Shown in pieces: positions 17,615 to 27,600 of a stretch of DNA of 64,000 nucleotides. The first letter of the stretch is position 1. Each line of letters begins with the position of its first letter. The notes under the pieces are model-generated. The model did not search any database and was not told the DNA's origin. It saw only the letters and a list, made by a program, of their open reading frames with translations. Location of the stretch: the NCBI RefSeq assembly GCF_007754155.1, contig NZ_CP037423.1, positions 3,472,001 through 3,536,000 on the forward strand. The letters are read 5' to 3'. A program made the translations under genes and the position numbers. The stretch is from Stieleria neptunia (GTDB lineage: Bacteria; Planctomycetota; Planctomycetia; Pirellulales; Pirellulaceae).

Positions 17615-18226
17615 CTAAGACTTCGCCTCCTCATCTGCGGCCGGTTCTTCCTCGACGACCGGTTCCGGCCACGGCGGGATTTCGCGTCCTTCGGCCGGCC
17701 GACCGCCTTCCACGTTTTGTCCCCGCAGATTGGCCACATACGCCGACACCAACACGATCTCATTGATGTGCAGACGGTTGGACCACTTGGGCATCGCCCC
17801 GTTGCCGGCTCCGTTGTTGATGACTTTGCCGATGTCACCCAACACCGCGACGTTCTTGTACGCTTCGTCCGTCAAGTTCGGGCCGACTTTGCCTTCCCCC
17901 TCGCGGCCGTGACAGGACACGCAATTGGCACGAAACACCGACTCGCCGACCTTGACCCAACTTTCTTTGGCCATGAATTTGGCGATCGTCGGACCGTCCA
18001 ATTTCAAGTCTCCGATCTCGGCAAATTGCAATCGCGTGTTCTCCGCCAACGCGACTCCGTACTGATCTTCCACCGATCTGCCTTTCGCCCCGTTGTGGTA
18101 GTACACCCAATAAAACGGGCTGAAAACGATCGACGCGATAAACAACCATTTCCACCAACCCGGCAACGGATTGTCGTACTCTTCGATGCCGTCGTAGGCG
18201 TGGTCGGTCTTTGGTGCTTCACTCAC
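17615..18226 (-). CDS. ccoP: cbb3 oxidase subunit III, monohaem CcoP
   Basis: 203 residues starting at a GTG that overlaps the end of ccoQ by eight bases. It has the CcoP hallmark YDNPLPGWWKWLF before a membrane anchor and then a single cytochrome c domain (CVSCH at 102-106). Classical CcoP has two haem-c domains and about 300 residues, so this is the short monohaem form. The acidic, Pro/Glu-rich tail replaces the second domain. The subunit passes electrons from soluble donors to CcoO and CcoN. Confidence 0.93.
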   Translation of the reverse strand: MSEAPKTDHAYDGIEEYDNPLPGWWKWLFIASIVFSPFYWVYYHNGAKGRSVEDQYGVALAENTRLQFAEIGDLKLDGPTIAKFMAKESWVKVGESVFRANCVSCHGREGEGKVGPNLTDEAYKNVAVLGDIGKVINNGAGNGAMPKWSNRLHINEIVLVSAYVANLRGQNVEGGRPAEGREIPPWPEPVVEEEPAADEEAKS

Positions 18227-18398
18227 TGCGCGGGTCCTCGATTCGATCGCTTAACGGAATGGCGGCAAACTTCTCCGTGGCGTTTTTGCTGAGCCGAAAC
18301 GCGCCGAAAAAGATCAGGAAAAATGTGCCCACAAACAGTGCCAAGGCAACCTCGGCACAGGCGGAATAGTCGATGAAGGAAACTAAGTCTTTGATCAT
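18219..18398 (-). CDS. ccoQ: cbb3 oxidase small subunit CcoQ (59 aa)
   Basis: Reading the minus strand from ATG 18398 gives a 59-residue protein that starts MIKDLVSFIDYS, has one membrane segment (about residues 15-34), and ends PLSDRIEDPRSE. Length, topology and position between the catalytic subunit and ccoP are those of CcoQ, which stabilises the core complex. Its stop overlaps the ccoP GTG start by eight bases. It is short enough to be missed by automatic calling. Confidence 0.88.
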   Translation of the reverse strand: MIKDLVSFIDYSACAEVALALFVGTFFLIFFGAFRLSKNATEKFAAIPLSDRIEDPRSE

Positions 18399-18422
18399 GG
18401 CTTGAACAACACTAACAGTGGG

Positions 18423-20816
18423 TCACTCGGTTTCGGGGGCTGGGTCAGATTCGGCTTCCGCGGGCGTTGCTTCGGAAGCCGGCGCCGCTTCGGCACTCTC
18501 CGAAGTTTCGACCGCTGCTGCGGCTGCCGCATCACCGGCATTTTCGTCCGCAGTGGGTTCCGGGGTCGCGAACAAGTCGATCCCGATCCGTTGCAGATAA
18601 GCGATCAAAGCCACCGCCTGGGTATCCATCGTGCTTGCCGGTCCGCCCTGCGCGACGATGTCCGCGGCAACCTTCTCGGCTTGCTTGTAAGCGACTTCGG
18701 CCGTGTTGTTTAGTTCTTCGTCCGAGTACGGTGCGCCCAATTGCCAGGCCGCTTTGACGTGCGGTGCGATGCCGTCGTAATTCATTTCCGCGGTCAACAG
18801 ATGCTCGTAGCTGGGCATCACCGAACCGGGGGAGACATATTCCGGATTTTCGAAGTGCCGCCAGTGCCAGAAACTGCTCTGACGCCCGCCTTCACGCGCC
18901 AAGTCGGGACCGATTCGACGGCTGCCCCACTGGAACGGACGGTCATAGATGAACTCGCCGGGTTTGCTGTATTCCCCATAGCGTTTGGTTTCCGCAACGA
19001 TCGGGCGAATCATCTGTGAATGACAGTTGTAACAGCCTTCGGACACAAAGATGTGACGTCCGGCAAGCTCCAGCGGCGTGTAAGGTTTGACCGTCGCGAT
19101 TGTCGGCACGTTGGATCGAATCAAGAACGTCGGGACCAACTCGAACAGGGTCGCGATCACCACCGCCAGCGTCGTCAGAATCGTGAACTTGACCGGCAAA
19201 CGCTCCCAGCGGCGGTGCCAACCCATCTTGGCCCAAACACTCAAGCTTTTCGCCGTGTCCAGCATCGGCACGTCATCCATGTCGCTTTTCGGCTTCGGTT
19301 CATCTTGGTAGTCGTCCGTCAGCCGAGGTGCCGAGTAGACCGGCACGTCGTAGCTGTCCGGTCGACCGAACCAGGTGAACAATGCGTTGATGCACAGCAT
19401 CACGACGCCGCCGACGTACAACGCACCGCCGAGGACCCGCAGCCACCACAGCGGAACGATCGACTGGACCGTTTCGATGAAGTCCGGGTATTGCAGATTT
19501 CCGGTCTCATCCATCGCTCGCCACATCAGGCCTTGCATCAGCCCGGCGGCGTAAATCGGAATGATGTACAACAGAATTCCGATCGTGCCCGTCCAGAAGT
19601 GCAGGCTGACCAGCTTGTTGCTCCAAATCTTGGTCTGGAAAATCCGCGGCAACAGCCAATACAGCATGCCGAAGGACATGAAACCGTTCCAACCGAGGGC
19701 GCCGGAGTGCACGTGTGCGATCGTCCAGTCGGTATAGTGGCTGAGCGAGTTGACCGACTTGATCGACAACATCGGGCCTTCGAAGGTCGACATGCCGTAA
19801 AAGGTCACGCCGACGACGAAGAATTTCAGCACCGGATCGGCGGCGACCTTGTGCCAGGCCCCGCGCAGGGTCAACAAACCGTTGATCATCCCGCCCCAGC
19901 TGGGCATCCAGAGCATCAAACTGAACAACATCCCCAACGTGCTGGCCCACTCCGGCAACGCCGTGTAATGCAGGTGGTGGGGGCCCGCCCAGATGTAGAT
20001 GAAGACCAGCGACCAAAAGTGAATGATGCTCAATCGGTAACTGAAAACCGGTCGATCGGCCGCCTTGGGTAGGAAATAATACATCAGCCCCAAGAACGGC
20101 GTCGTCAGGAAAAACGCCACCGCGTTGTGGCCGTACCACCACTGCATGAACGCGTCCTGAACACCGGCGTAAACGCTGTAGCCTTTGAACAGTCCGGCCG
20201 GCACGACCAAATTGTTGAACACGTGCAAGACCGCGACGGTGACAATCGTCGCGATGTAGAACCACAACGCCACATACATGTGTCGCTCGCGGCGGTTGAT
20301 CAGCGTCATCAGAAAGTTGCCGCCAAAGATCAGCAGCCAAACCACGGCGATCAGGATGTCGATCGGCCATTCCAGCTCGGCGTACTCCCTGGATTGCGTG
20401 ATCCCCAACGGAAGCGTCACCGCGGCCGCCACGATGATCAATTGCCAACCCCAAAAGTGCAGCCGACTGAGCGTGTCGCTCCACATCCGGGCCTTGCACA
20501 AACGCTGGGTGCTGTAGTAGACGGCCGCGAATATCGCGTTGCCGGCAAAGGCGAAGATCGCCGCGTTGGTGTGCAACGGCCGCAGTCGCCCGAAGGAAAA
20601 CCAGGGCAGCCCGCCGGTCAGCGTCGGCATCACCAACAATAACGCGACGACCAAGCCGACCAACGTGGCGACCAACGCCCAGACGATGGTCGCCGTCGCA
20701 AACAGCCGCACGATCCCGTCGTCATAGCTAAATGACTCCAGTACGGTCGTGCGTTGTGTCGTGGTCCCATCTGTTGCATCGGGTTGCTCCGATTGATTCG
20801 CGACATGCGTGTCCAT
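18423..20816 (-). CDS. ccoNO: Fused cbb3 oxidase subunits I and II (CcoN-CcoO)
   Basis: 797 residues. Residues 30-490 are the catalytic CcoN subunit with its histidine ligands: H82 for the low-spin haem, WYGH230 and H280/H281 for CuB, and AHVHSG (H368/H370) for the two haems. A hydrophilic linker (about 491-530) leads to a new membrane anchor and the CcoO cytochrome c domain with CYNCH at 595-599 and the FQWGSRRIGPDLAREGG motif. The C-terminus is a low-complexity Ala/Glu tail. The complex reduces O2 at high affinity and pumps protons. In most bacteria CcoN and CcoO are separate; here one frame covers both with no stop. It is the first gene of the locus. Confidence 0.95.
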   Translation of the reverse strand: MDTHVANQSEQPDATDGTTTQRTTVLESFSYDDGIVRLFATATIVWALVATLVGLVVALLLVMPTLTGGLPWFSFGRLRPLHTNAAIFAFAGNAIFAAVYYSTQRLCKARMWSDTLSRLHFWGWQLIIVAAAVTLPLGITQSREYAELEWPIDILIAVVWLLIFGGNFLMTLINRRERHMYVALWFYIATIVTVAVLHVFNNLVVPAGLFKGYSVYAGVQDAFMQWWYGHNAVAFFLTTPFLGLMYYFLPKAADRPVFSYRLSIIHFWSLVFIYIWAGPHHLHYTALPEWASTLGMLFSLMLWMPSWGGMINGLLTLRGAWHKVAADPVLKFFVVGVTFYGMSTFEGPMLSIKSVNSLSHYTDWTIAHVHSGALGWNGFMSFGMLYWLLPRIFQTKIWSNKLVSLHFWTGTIGILLYIIPIYAAGLMQGLMWRAMDETGNLQYPDFIETVQSIVPLWWLRVLGGALYVGGVVMLCINALFTWFGRPDSYDVPVYSAPRLTDDYQDEPKPKSDMDDVPMLDTAKSLSVWAKMGWHRRWERLPVKFTILTTLAVVIATLFELVPTFLIRSNVPTIATVKPYTPLELAGRHIFVSEGCYNCHSQMIRPIVAETKRYGEYSKPGEFIYDRPFQWGSRRIGPDLAREGGRQSSFWHWRHFENPEYVSPGSVMPSYEHLLTAEMNYDGIAPHVKAAWQLGAPYSDEELNNTAEVAYKQAEKVAADIVAQGGPASTMDTQAVALIAYLQRIGIDLFATPEPTADENAGDAAAAAAVETSESAEAAPASEATPAEAESDPAPETE

Positions 20817-21246
20817 CAGCGGCGTTCATTCTTGGTCAGTGATTTCCATGCGGCCTTAACGGGGACGACCGCGACAAGCCCGCTGTTTAACAAATTTGGT
20901 GCCGAAGGCGGAGTGTTAAATCCAAATCTGGACCCTACAGCGGCGAAACGCCGCGAAACGCACACCAGACGTGACGGTTTGCCGCATCCAAAAAACCGGA
21001 ATTCGTGCCCAGACGCACAGCTGCGTGATCCGGCGCGCCGGATCGCACAGGCAAAACGCCAGGTCACGTCCGACCCGAGCCGGTCCAATTCGGCGGCTGC
21101 CACGCCGACGATGCGATTCGTGTCTTTCCCAGCAAGTCCTGTCCAAAACTGCCCCTGATCACACCGCGATCGGCACCGCGTTTGCAATACAGCCAATTTG
21201 AATCCGAGGCCGAACTTATACGCCCCGCAACCGAAGGGAAAGGAAA
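20817..21246. other. Divergent intergenic region upstream of ccoNO, with an 18-base palindrome
   Basis: No gene is supported. It separates the minus-strand cbb3 locus from the plus-strand TerB-like gene, so it should contain two promoters. A perfect 18-base palindrome, GATCCGGCGCGCCGGATC, lies at 21027-21044, next to a shorter one (CGCAcAGCTGCG). I looked for an FNR-type box and did not find one. Confidence 0.45.
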
Positions 21247-21828
21247 ATGATCGAACGGGACAATCTTCACCGACGTGGACAGGCGTTGGAAGACCAATAC
21301 TTTCAGCGGGTCGACCAAGAACTCTTGAAGAAACTTCGTGAGAAGAGCGAACGCGCCGAACGTTTGGCCGAGCTGACCAAGGCGACCGGGGTGCGTGACG
21401 AACAAGTGGCCAATCACCTGATCGAAGCCGGCTTCGACGCCTCGAACATCGCCGCGATGACGCTGACGCCGATCGTTTTCGTCGCCTGGGCCAGCGGGTC
21501 GGTCACGCCGGAAGAACGCAAAGGGGTGATGAGTGCCGCGTTGCGACGCGGGGTCAGCTCCAATCCGCTCGCCTTCCGACTGCTCGAACAGTGGCTGCAA
21601 CGGCGGCCCCCGCGCGAAATGTGGCATCTGTGGAAGGAATACGCCGCGGCGGTCCACCAAGACTTGCCGGCCGAAACCGCGAACAAACTTCGCGCCCGGT
21701 TGCTCGAACAAGCCAAGGAAGTCGCCATGGCCTCCGGCGGTGTCCTGGGGGTCGAGAAAATCTGCCCCGCCGAACAACGGGTGTTGGATGAAATCGAATC
21801 GACCCTGCCAGCCCGCGATGAAGACTGA
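21247..21828 (+). CDS. TerB-like helical protein, conserved hypothetical
   Basis: 193 residues, all-helical and soluble. The N-terminal third is charged (QELLKKLREKSERAERLAELTKATG). The middle segment LTPIVFVAWASGSVTPEERKG matches the pattern of TerB/tellurite-resistance-like helices, where an acidic motif is typical; here the key acidic residue of 'DG' is replaced by SG. The purine-rich GGGAAAGGAAA is a strong ribosome site before ATG 21247. It is followed by a c556-like gene 50 bases later. The role is unknown; association with envelope or redox stress is only suggested by neighbours. Confidence 0.6.
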   Translation: MIERDNLHRRGQALEDQYFQRVDQELLKKLREKSERAERLAELTKATGVRDEQVANHLIEAGFDASNIAAMTLTPIVFVAWASGSVTPEERKGVMSAALRRGVSSNPLAFRLLEQWLQRRPPREMWHLWKEYAAAVHQDLPAETANKLRARLLEQAKEVAMASGGVLGVEKICPAEQRVLDEIESTLPARDED

Positions 21829-21878
21829 CCGCTCGCGATGAAGACTGACGTTGACCAACCTTGATTCTCTCCCGACTG

Positions 21879-22343
21879 ATGGAAAAACCGATGCGCCGCG
21901 CCACCGCCCTCCTGTTCGCTCTCATCGCCGCCGTCGCGATGCAATCCTTTCACGCCTCGCCCGCCGTCGCCCAAGATCCCGCCGGCGGCGACCGCTTGGC
22001 CCCAGACAAAATTGCCCCGCTGATGCGGCGTAAACTCGATCGGGCCAAAAACATCCTGGAGGGGCTTACGCTGGAACAGTTCGACAAGATCGCCAGCAAC
22101 GCACGCTCGCTTCGCTTGTTGAGCATGGAAGCCGGCTGGAACGTGGTCCAAACCGAGGAATACCGCAAACAGAGTGACGACTTTCGCCGAGCGTGCACGT
22201 CGATTGAAAAAGCAGCCGACGCCAAAGACATCCATCGCGCCGCACTGGCCTATGTCTCCCTGACCGTCCGCTGCGTCGATTGCCACAGCTACATGCGCGA
22301 AAACAAAATCAAACTCGCCACGCTCGATCTCCGAAATCATTGA
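21879..22343 (+). CDS. Secreted cytochrome c'/c556-like monohaem protein
   Basis: About 154 residues from ATG 21879 (ATG 21891 is also possible). It has a signal peptide ending AVAQ, a helical body, and a C-terminal CVDCH haem-attachment site about 20 residues from the end. The C-terminal haem site in a helical protein is typical of cytochrome c' and c556. These proteins transfer electrons or bind NO. A second, diverged paralogue lies at 23888-24385 on the opposite strand; both share the LERAK/LKHSQAIL...GLxxxxFE-type segment and V(R/S)CV(D/E)CH. A repeat of the AAGCTT family follows. Confidence 0.75.
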   Translation: MEKPMRRATALLFALIAAVAMQSFHASPAVAQDPAGGDRLAPDKIAPLMRRKLDRAKNILEGLTLEQFDKIASNARSLRLLSMEAGWNVVQTEEYRKQSDDFRRACTSIEKAADAKDIHRAALAYVSLTVRCVDCHSYMRENKIKLATLDLRNH

Positions 22344-22363
22344 TCGCGCCACGCAACCGCCAA

Positions 22364-22387
22364 GTGGCGTAAGCTTCCAGCTTGCGA
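22364..22387 (+). repeat. Single copy of the GCGTAAGCTTCCAGCTTGC repeat
   Basis: One forward unit, 20 bases after the c556-like gene. It matches the pair at 754-823 and the array at 55820-55960. Confidence 0.75.
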
Positions 22388-22420
22388 CCCCTGTGGTGTC
22401 TGCCCGATGTCACAGAAGGT

Positions 22421-22500
22421 GTTAGCGGAACGGCGCGAGCCGTCCGGTGGCGGTTCAATCACACCTTGCAAGACCGGAGGGCTCGCGCCCTGCCGCTAAC
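22421..22500. repeat. Long inverted repeat with 28-base arms
   Basis: Arms 22421-22448 and 22473-22500 match at 25 of 28 positions around a 24-base loop; the core is GTTAGCGG...GGCGCGAGCC. It lies between two convergent genes, so it could fold in either transcript, but it has no T-run. Confidence 0.7.
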
Positions 22501-22522
22501 AAAGACCGGACGTCGCTGCCCC

Positions 22523-22978
22523 CTAACAGAACGCCGCGGCGACGTCCCAGGACGAGAGAAATCCGACCAGTTTACCGTCCTCTTCGACGACCAGATGATG
22601 ACGGGCACAGCTGGAAAGACGTTTGGCCGCGTCGCACAGTGACGTCTGTGGCGAAACCTTCTCCACCGAAACACTCATGATCTCGCGGACCGGTTGTTGA
22701 TCCAACTTTCGATGGGCCAAATCAACCGCCCACAAGCAATCTTCATAGTGCGGGTAACCGCTCCGCAGCGCCGCGTTGGTCTCGCGAATCAGCCGCACCA
22801 AGTCGGTCGCCGTGACGATCCCCACACACTGGTCGTGTTCGACGACCGGCAAGGCGTGCACATGATTGTCCTCCATGATCTCCAGCACCTTGCCGGTCGG
22901 CGTCTCCGCCGTCACCGACTTCACTCGACCCGACATCACGTCGGCCACGCGCAATCCGCGTGTGGATTCTGAAATCAT
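22523..22978 (-). CDS. Two-CBS-domain protein
   Basis: 151 residues forming one Bateman module: the first CBS domain (VADVMSGRVKSVTAETPTGKVLEIM ... GIVTATDLVRLI, with the insertion of an extra helix) and the second (VREIMSVSVEKVSP ... GFLSSWDVAAAF). Stand-alone CBS pairs bind adenine nucleotides and report energy state. It is in the same orientation as the hemerythrin gene, 53 bases downstream of it, so the two are probably co-transcribed. The partner it regulates is not known. Confidence 0.88.
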   Translation of the reverse strand: MISESTRGLRVADVMSGRVKSVTAETPTGKVLEIMEDNHVHALPVVEHDQCVGIVTATDLVRLIRETNAALRSGYPHYEDCLWAVDLAHRKLDQQPVREIMSVSVEKVSPQTSLCDAAKRLSSCARHHLVVEEDGKLVGFLSSWDVAAAFC

Positions 22979-23031
22979 CGTCTGGCTCTCCCAACACTCG
23001 GATCGGTTTTCGAAAAATGAGACGATTGCGG

Positions 23032-23514
23032 TCAGCCGATTAAACCATCGTCTGCGTCACACTGCCCCGGCATCAACATACCCACACGATCGGCTTCGCT
23101 GCGTTCGTGCTGGTCCATCGTTTCAAAAAAGACATCGACTTCATCCATCGCGTCGGTCCATGTCTTGAACGGAGGATCGACCTGCTTGAGTCGGACGTGC
23201 AATTCGTCCAACCGGGTCAGCAGCAACCGGTGATCCGCAGCCGTCTGTCGCTTGAACGCACTGACTTCCGGCGACGCATCGGGATACATCGTCTCCAGCT
23301 TCGCCAACATCTCGTCTTCGCGGTCAAAATGCTGCAACAAGCACTCTCGCAACGGCTGCAACCGCGACGCGGTCTCGCCGAAATGGGGAACCCCCAATTG
23401 ATTGACTTCCGACATCCAGTCACGGATTTCATCCACACACCCGGCAAGCTTGCGGTCTTCCGCCTTCCAATCCTCGAACAGCTGGCAGAGCTCAGAGGTC
23501 CTTTTGGTGCCCAT
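23032..23514 (-). CDS. Hemerythrin-like (HHE) protein
   Basis: 160 residues from ATG 23514, which has GGGAG seven bases upstream. The long upstream frame lacks family residues, so it is excluded. A four-helix bundle pattern carries candidate diiron ligands in VPHFGE, LLQHFDRED, AADHRLLL and MDQHERSEAD. Hemerythrins bind O2 or NO and can sense oxygen or protect against nitrosative stress. Its place beside a CBS protein and close to the cbb3 locus fits low-oxygen adaptation, which is inference. Confidence 0.85.
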   Translation of the reverse strand: MGTKRTSELCQLFEDWKAEDRKLAGCVDEIRDWMSEVNQLGVPHFGETASRLQPLRECLLQHFDREDEMLAKLETMYPDASPEVSAFKRQTAADHRLLLTRLDELHVRLKQVDPPFKTWTDAMDEVDVFFETMDQHERSEADRVGMLMPGQCDADDGLIG

Positions 23515-23887
23515 CGAATTCTCCCACGTTGGTGCGTGATCCCACGCTCGGAATGAAACCCGAGAAACCGCGTCAGCAAGGGCTGCAAAATTGGTGCCGA
23601 ACACCGCACCGCGATGCCCGAGCAGGGCGAAATCACTCCGGCAGGAAAAGTGTGCCAATGCGTCGCGTTCGTCCGTTCCCTCGTCTGCTCGTCGGGTGGT
23701 CAATCATCCGGCGAGTGCTCGGCCCGGCCGAAACCGAATGAATCCCCGGTTCCACAATGGTGAGCGGCAGGACGCCAGGCCTCGGCCAGGCGCCAGAATG
23801 CCCGGCTGCTTACGTGTCACGGCTCACTCAATCAAACAGCCCGCTCGCGCCGTTCTGCTCCCATTGGGGGGGGTGCGCATCCCGTTG
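23515..23887. other. Intergenic region with no gene seen
   Basis: Between two minus-strand genes. It contains GC-rich imperfect palindromes around 23770-23800 (GCCAGGCCTCGGCC type) but no open frame with family features, and no clear promoter or terminator. Confidence 0.35.
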
Positions 23888-24385
23888 CTATTGCTCGTCC
23901 TCCGCGCCCAACTGGTCGAGCCCCGGCGATTCGGCGTCCGCCGCCTCGTCGTTTCGCAGCGACTTGTGGCATTCGACACAGCTGACGGTCAATTGGTTGA
24001 ACGCCAGCGTCGCCCCTTCGATGTTCTTTTTTTCGGCTTGGCGCTCGATTTCCGAACTGACCCGGCTGAACGTGTTGACATGCACGCGGTAACTGGGATG
24101 CCGACGACGGACAAACCCCTCGACACGATTGAGCAATTTCAAGCGGCCGGCGTTGTATTTCACGTCCTCAAAGTCTCCCATCGCCAACCCCCGCAGGATC
24201 GCCTGGGAATGCTTCAGCTTCTTCTCCATCCAGACGCTCATCGTCGTCGCGTCGGTCTCCGTCTCCGCCTCGGCCTGCTGGACCGGATCCGCGGCACCCT
24301 GGGTTTTCGATGGAGCCTGGGGCTCTGCCCCCCAGCTGACCGCCGGTAACAATGCGAACAGAAGTAAAATGGTCGATCGTGTCAT
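23888..24385 (-). CDS. Secreted c556-like monohaem protein (second copy)
   Basis: About 165 residues from ATG 24385, which has an AGGGA ribosome site. Signal peptide ends VSWGAEP. A Gln/Ala/Glu/Thr-rich linker is followed by the helical domain (MEKKLKHSQAILRGLAMGDFEDV) and a CVECH haem site near the C-terminus, then an acidic tail. It is a diverged relative of the protein at 21879-22343. The domain is like cytochrome c556/c'. A role in electron transfer or NO binding is inferred from the family. Confidence 0.72.
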   Translation of the reverse strand: MTRSTILLLFALLPAVSWGAEPQAPSKTQGAADPVQQAEAETETDATTMSVWMEKKLKHSQAILRGLAMGDFEDVKYNAGRLKLLNRVEGFVRRRHPSYRVHVNTFSRVSSEIERQAEKKNIEGATLAFNQLTVSCVECHKSLRNDEAADAESPGLDQLGAEDEQ

Positions 24386-24696
24386 CGTCAAATCCCTTTG
24401 GCTCAAGTTTTACACAGGGTTCGAACGCCAGTGCCGACGAACCGTTTTTCCATGATTTCGTGCGAGCAATCTCCGTGCCGTCGGCAACGGTCTGCACCGA
24501 GTTGATGAGGGCGTCCCGTCGAGTCGCTGGGCTTTCCCGCTGGGCATTCCCCCTGGGCTTTCGAAATTTCGAAATGCCTCGAGGTTGCGATGTCGCACGG
24601 TTGTCGCCATGGAATAGTAGCCAGGACGCTGCGACAATACGTCTCGGGTGTGCGGTCACGCACAAGTGTCCCGGTTGGATTGGCCTAGCCAACACA
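24386..24696. other. Divergent intergenic region
   Basis: It separates the c556-like gene (minus) from the AsmA-like gene (plus) and should hold both promoters. An open frame from 24352 runs through it into the AsmA-like gene, but the translation has Cys/Arg/Ser clusters and no signal peptide, so it is not taken as coding. No structure stands out. Confidence 0.35.
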
Positions 24697-27600
24697 ATGG
24701 CGATTGAGTATCCCGAAATGATGATCCGCAACGAAACCACCATGCCCCCTGTTCTGATCGCTGCGCTTCTGATCGCTGCCATCCTGATCGGTGCGACCAC
24801 GGCGTCGCCCCTTCAGGCCCAACAGGCTGCGCCCGCCCAGCCAGCGCCTGCCCAGCCGGCGCCCGCCCAACCGGCGCCTGCCCAGCCTGCTGCGACCCCG
24901 CCGGTTCAAAGCCCCTATCGCTACTGGACCACCAACTGGTCGCTCCAAGACATCGCCGTCGGCGACTTGGCCAAGAAGCTGCGGACGATCGGCCTGGGGC
25001 TGCCGATCCAAGTCGACGGTCTGGCGACGGTGGAATTCGAAGTCGGCGTTCCGCTCAATGCCCTCCGCACGGGCAAGGCCTATCGTCTGGAAGGATCGCT
25101 TTCGATCCGCGACCTGGTCGCCGACCAGATGCGTTTTGACGTGTTTCGCGCCGAGGTGACGTATGCCGATGGCCGCTTGGATCTGGAGACGTTGCGGGCG
25201 GTCGAACAACTCGATGGCGGCGGCAACGCGGTGCCCACCGCCGGTTCGATTGTCGGTTCCGCTTCGGCCGAGTTGTTGCCGCGGGGCAGTTTCAGCGCCG
25301 ATGTCAAAACCGCCAACCTCCGCATCGGCCCGGTCGCCACGTTGTTTTCCCGTTTGGGGTTTGACGCGGCCGACGGTGTTCCCCAAGGCTCGGTCACGGC
25401 AAACGTTTCGGTGCGGGGGCAAGTCGACCAGCTCAATCAGCCGGAACAGTTGACGGTCGAAGGCGATTTCGCGGCCAAAGACGTGCGCCGCGGCCCGTCG
25501 ATCGGATTCAATCTGGCTGCCAAAACATTCAGTTGGAAACAACGCGAACTCTTGCTGCCCCATTTGCGAATCGAATCAGCCGATCGCCCGGACTTTTTCG
25601 TCAGCGCCGATGCCAAGCTCCGTTTCGATGACTCCACGCAATTCGAATCGAATCTCTCGGCCAACGACATGCCCTTGGATCAACTGTTCGGTCTGGTCCT
25701 TGCCGACGCCGAATCGATCGTCATGGGCAAACTCGATGCGAAAGGCAAGATGGTCGGTGAGATCGGTCCGGCGGGGACCCTCAACGCCCTGGACGTCGAG
25801 CTGAGCATTGCGTCACCCGCGTTGGCGGTCGGCGGCGTGCAGCTCGGATTGCTGGAACACGACATCCGTCTGACCCGCGATCACCTTTCCCTGGCTCCGC
25901 GCACTGCATCTCGTCCCCCGACCGACACGCCACCGCAAGCCGAGCTGCAATCCGATCTGATCATTGAGTCGCTGGAGACCGATTTTGACGCGACCGACCG
26001 GTTTGCCCGATTCAGCAACCTGTCCGGAAACCTGTTCGGCGGCACGGTCCGCGGCTCGGGACAATTCGCCCGCAACACACAACTCGACCATTCGCTGGAT
26101 CTGCAATGGGATCACATCAATCCCGAATTCACTCTTCCGATTGGATCGTTGCCACGCCGCCCCAAACTGTCGTTGCAAACGTCCGGCGACGTCCAGTGGA
26201 CCGTCCCGGCCGCCAAAGTCCTGCAACCGACTGACCACCGCGGCAATCTGACGATCAACCTCAACGCGCTGAAAATCGGCGAGGAAACGGTCGGCCAGTG
26301 CGACGTCCATCTGCAAGTGCAACCCGACGCGTTGGATTTGTCCGTGGATGGAACCCTGCTGGGCGGGACCGTCAGCATCCGGTCCGCCGCGGCGTTGGAG
26401 ACGACGACCCGTTGGGACCAGATCCCTGGCAGATTGCGGTTCAGCGAATTCGAATTCAAAACGCTTTCGCTGCGACGGATCCTGGACCTGGCCATGTCCA
26501 GCCAGCCCCGGTTTGGCGGACGCGTGAGCTTGGCGGTCACACCGATCAACCTGACCGTCGATTCCCCGTCGGCCGACGTCGCGTTGCGGTTGGACGGCTT
26601 GACCGCAGACGGCGTCTTGATCGCCCGCACATTACGAATCGATGCCGATCTCTCCAACCGATCTGTGCAGATCAAATCGGCTCGCGGCACCTACGCCGGC
26701 GGCCAGTTGGAAGTCGACGGCCAATGGTCGCTGGGCAACGGCACGAAGTTATTGACCGCCCGGCTGACCCGAGCCGACGGCAGCCGATTGCTGTTGCCGA
26801 TTCACCGCCAAGCGGGCGACTGGGTCGGCGGTCGGGTTTCCGGTCGCGCCTCGCTGGCCGGACGCGGAGAGGGGATTTTCGATTCCGTGCGGATCTCCGG
26901 TTCGGCGAACGTCGAGAAAGGTACCACGTTCGGGATTCCCGTCGGTGACGCCTACAGCCCATTGGAAGTGACCGTCTCGGTTTCTCCCTTGGTCTGGCGG
27001 GCAAGCTTTCCGATGATTCGTTCCACCTTGGCCGGTGGGCGGGTGACCGGCAACATGGCTTTCCGTTCCCCCGGAGCGGGACAGGGGGGAACGCACCTTC
27101 GCAGCGATTGGCGTATCAACCACGTCGATTTTGAATCGTTGCTCGACACCTACGTGGGGACCAGCACGATCGGCCGCGGTGATTTGACCGGCGACTTCCG
27201 CCTCGAGGGCCGCAACATCAAAGACGCCAGGGACTTGGAAGGCCAGTTCCGCATGCAACTCGGCGGAACCGACGCGACCGCCGTGCCCGGCCTGTCCTCG
27301 GCCGGCTCGCTGCTGGGGGCGACCTCATTGGTCGGCGTGCGATTTGAACAAGGCGAAGCGATCGGTCGGATCCGGAACGGAAACATGTTGCTCGAGTCGG
27401 TCGCCATGACGTCCGATCGTGTCAACGTGACGGCCACCGGCAAGGTCGGCTTGCTCAACCGACGACTGGACATCGACACCGTGATCTCCACGGGGAATTT
27501 CCAGGGTCAAAACTTCTTGCTGCAGAAACTCGGCACGCAAACGCTGACCGACATCGTGCCGATCGGATCGGTCAACCGTCTGTTGAGCGATCGAACGATC

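Noticed and set aside
19020..20072. Large plus-strand open frame over ccoNO (350 residues)
   Set aside because: It is the antisense shadow of the highly conserved ccoNO gene; the translation is Arg/His/Gln-rich with no motifs.
20817..21246. Possible FNR box upstream of ccoNO
   Set aside because: I found no TTGAT-N4-ATCAA match in the region, so I do not claim oxygen-responsive control from sequence.
24412..24440. GGTTCGAAC motif, recalling a tRNA T-loop
   Set aside because: No acceptor stem, anticodon arm or CCA end can be built around it.
24352..24696. Upstream extension of the AsmA-like gene
   Set aside because: The translated extension shows no signal peptide or conserved segment; the hydrophobic segment that follows ATG 24697 is the expected N-terminus.
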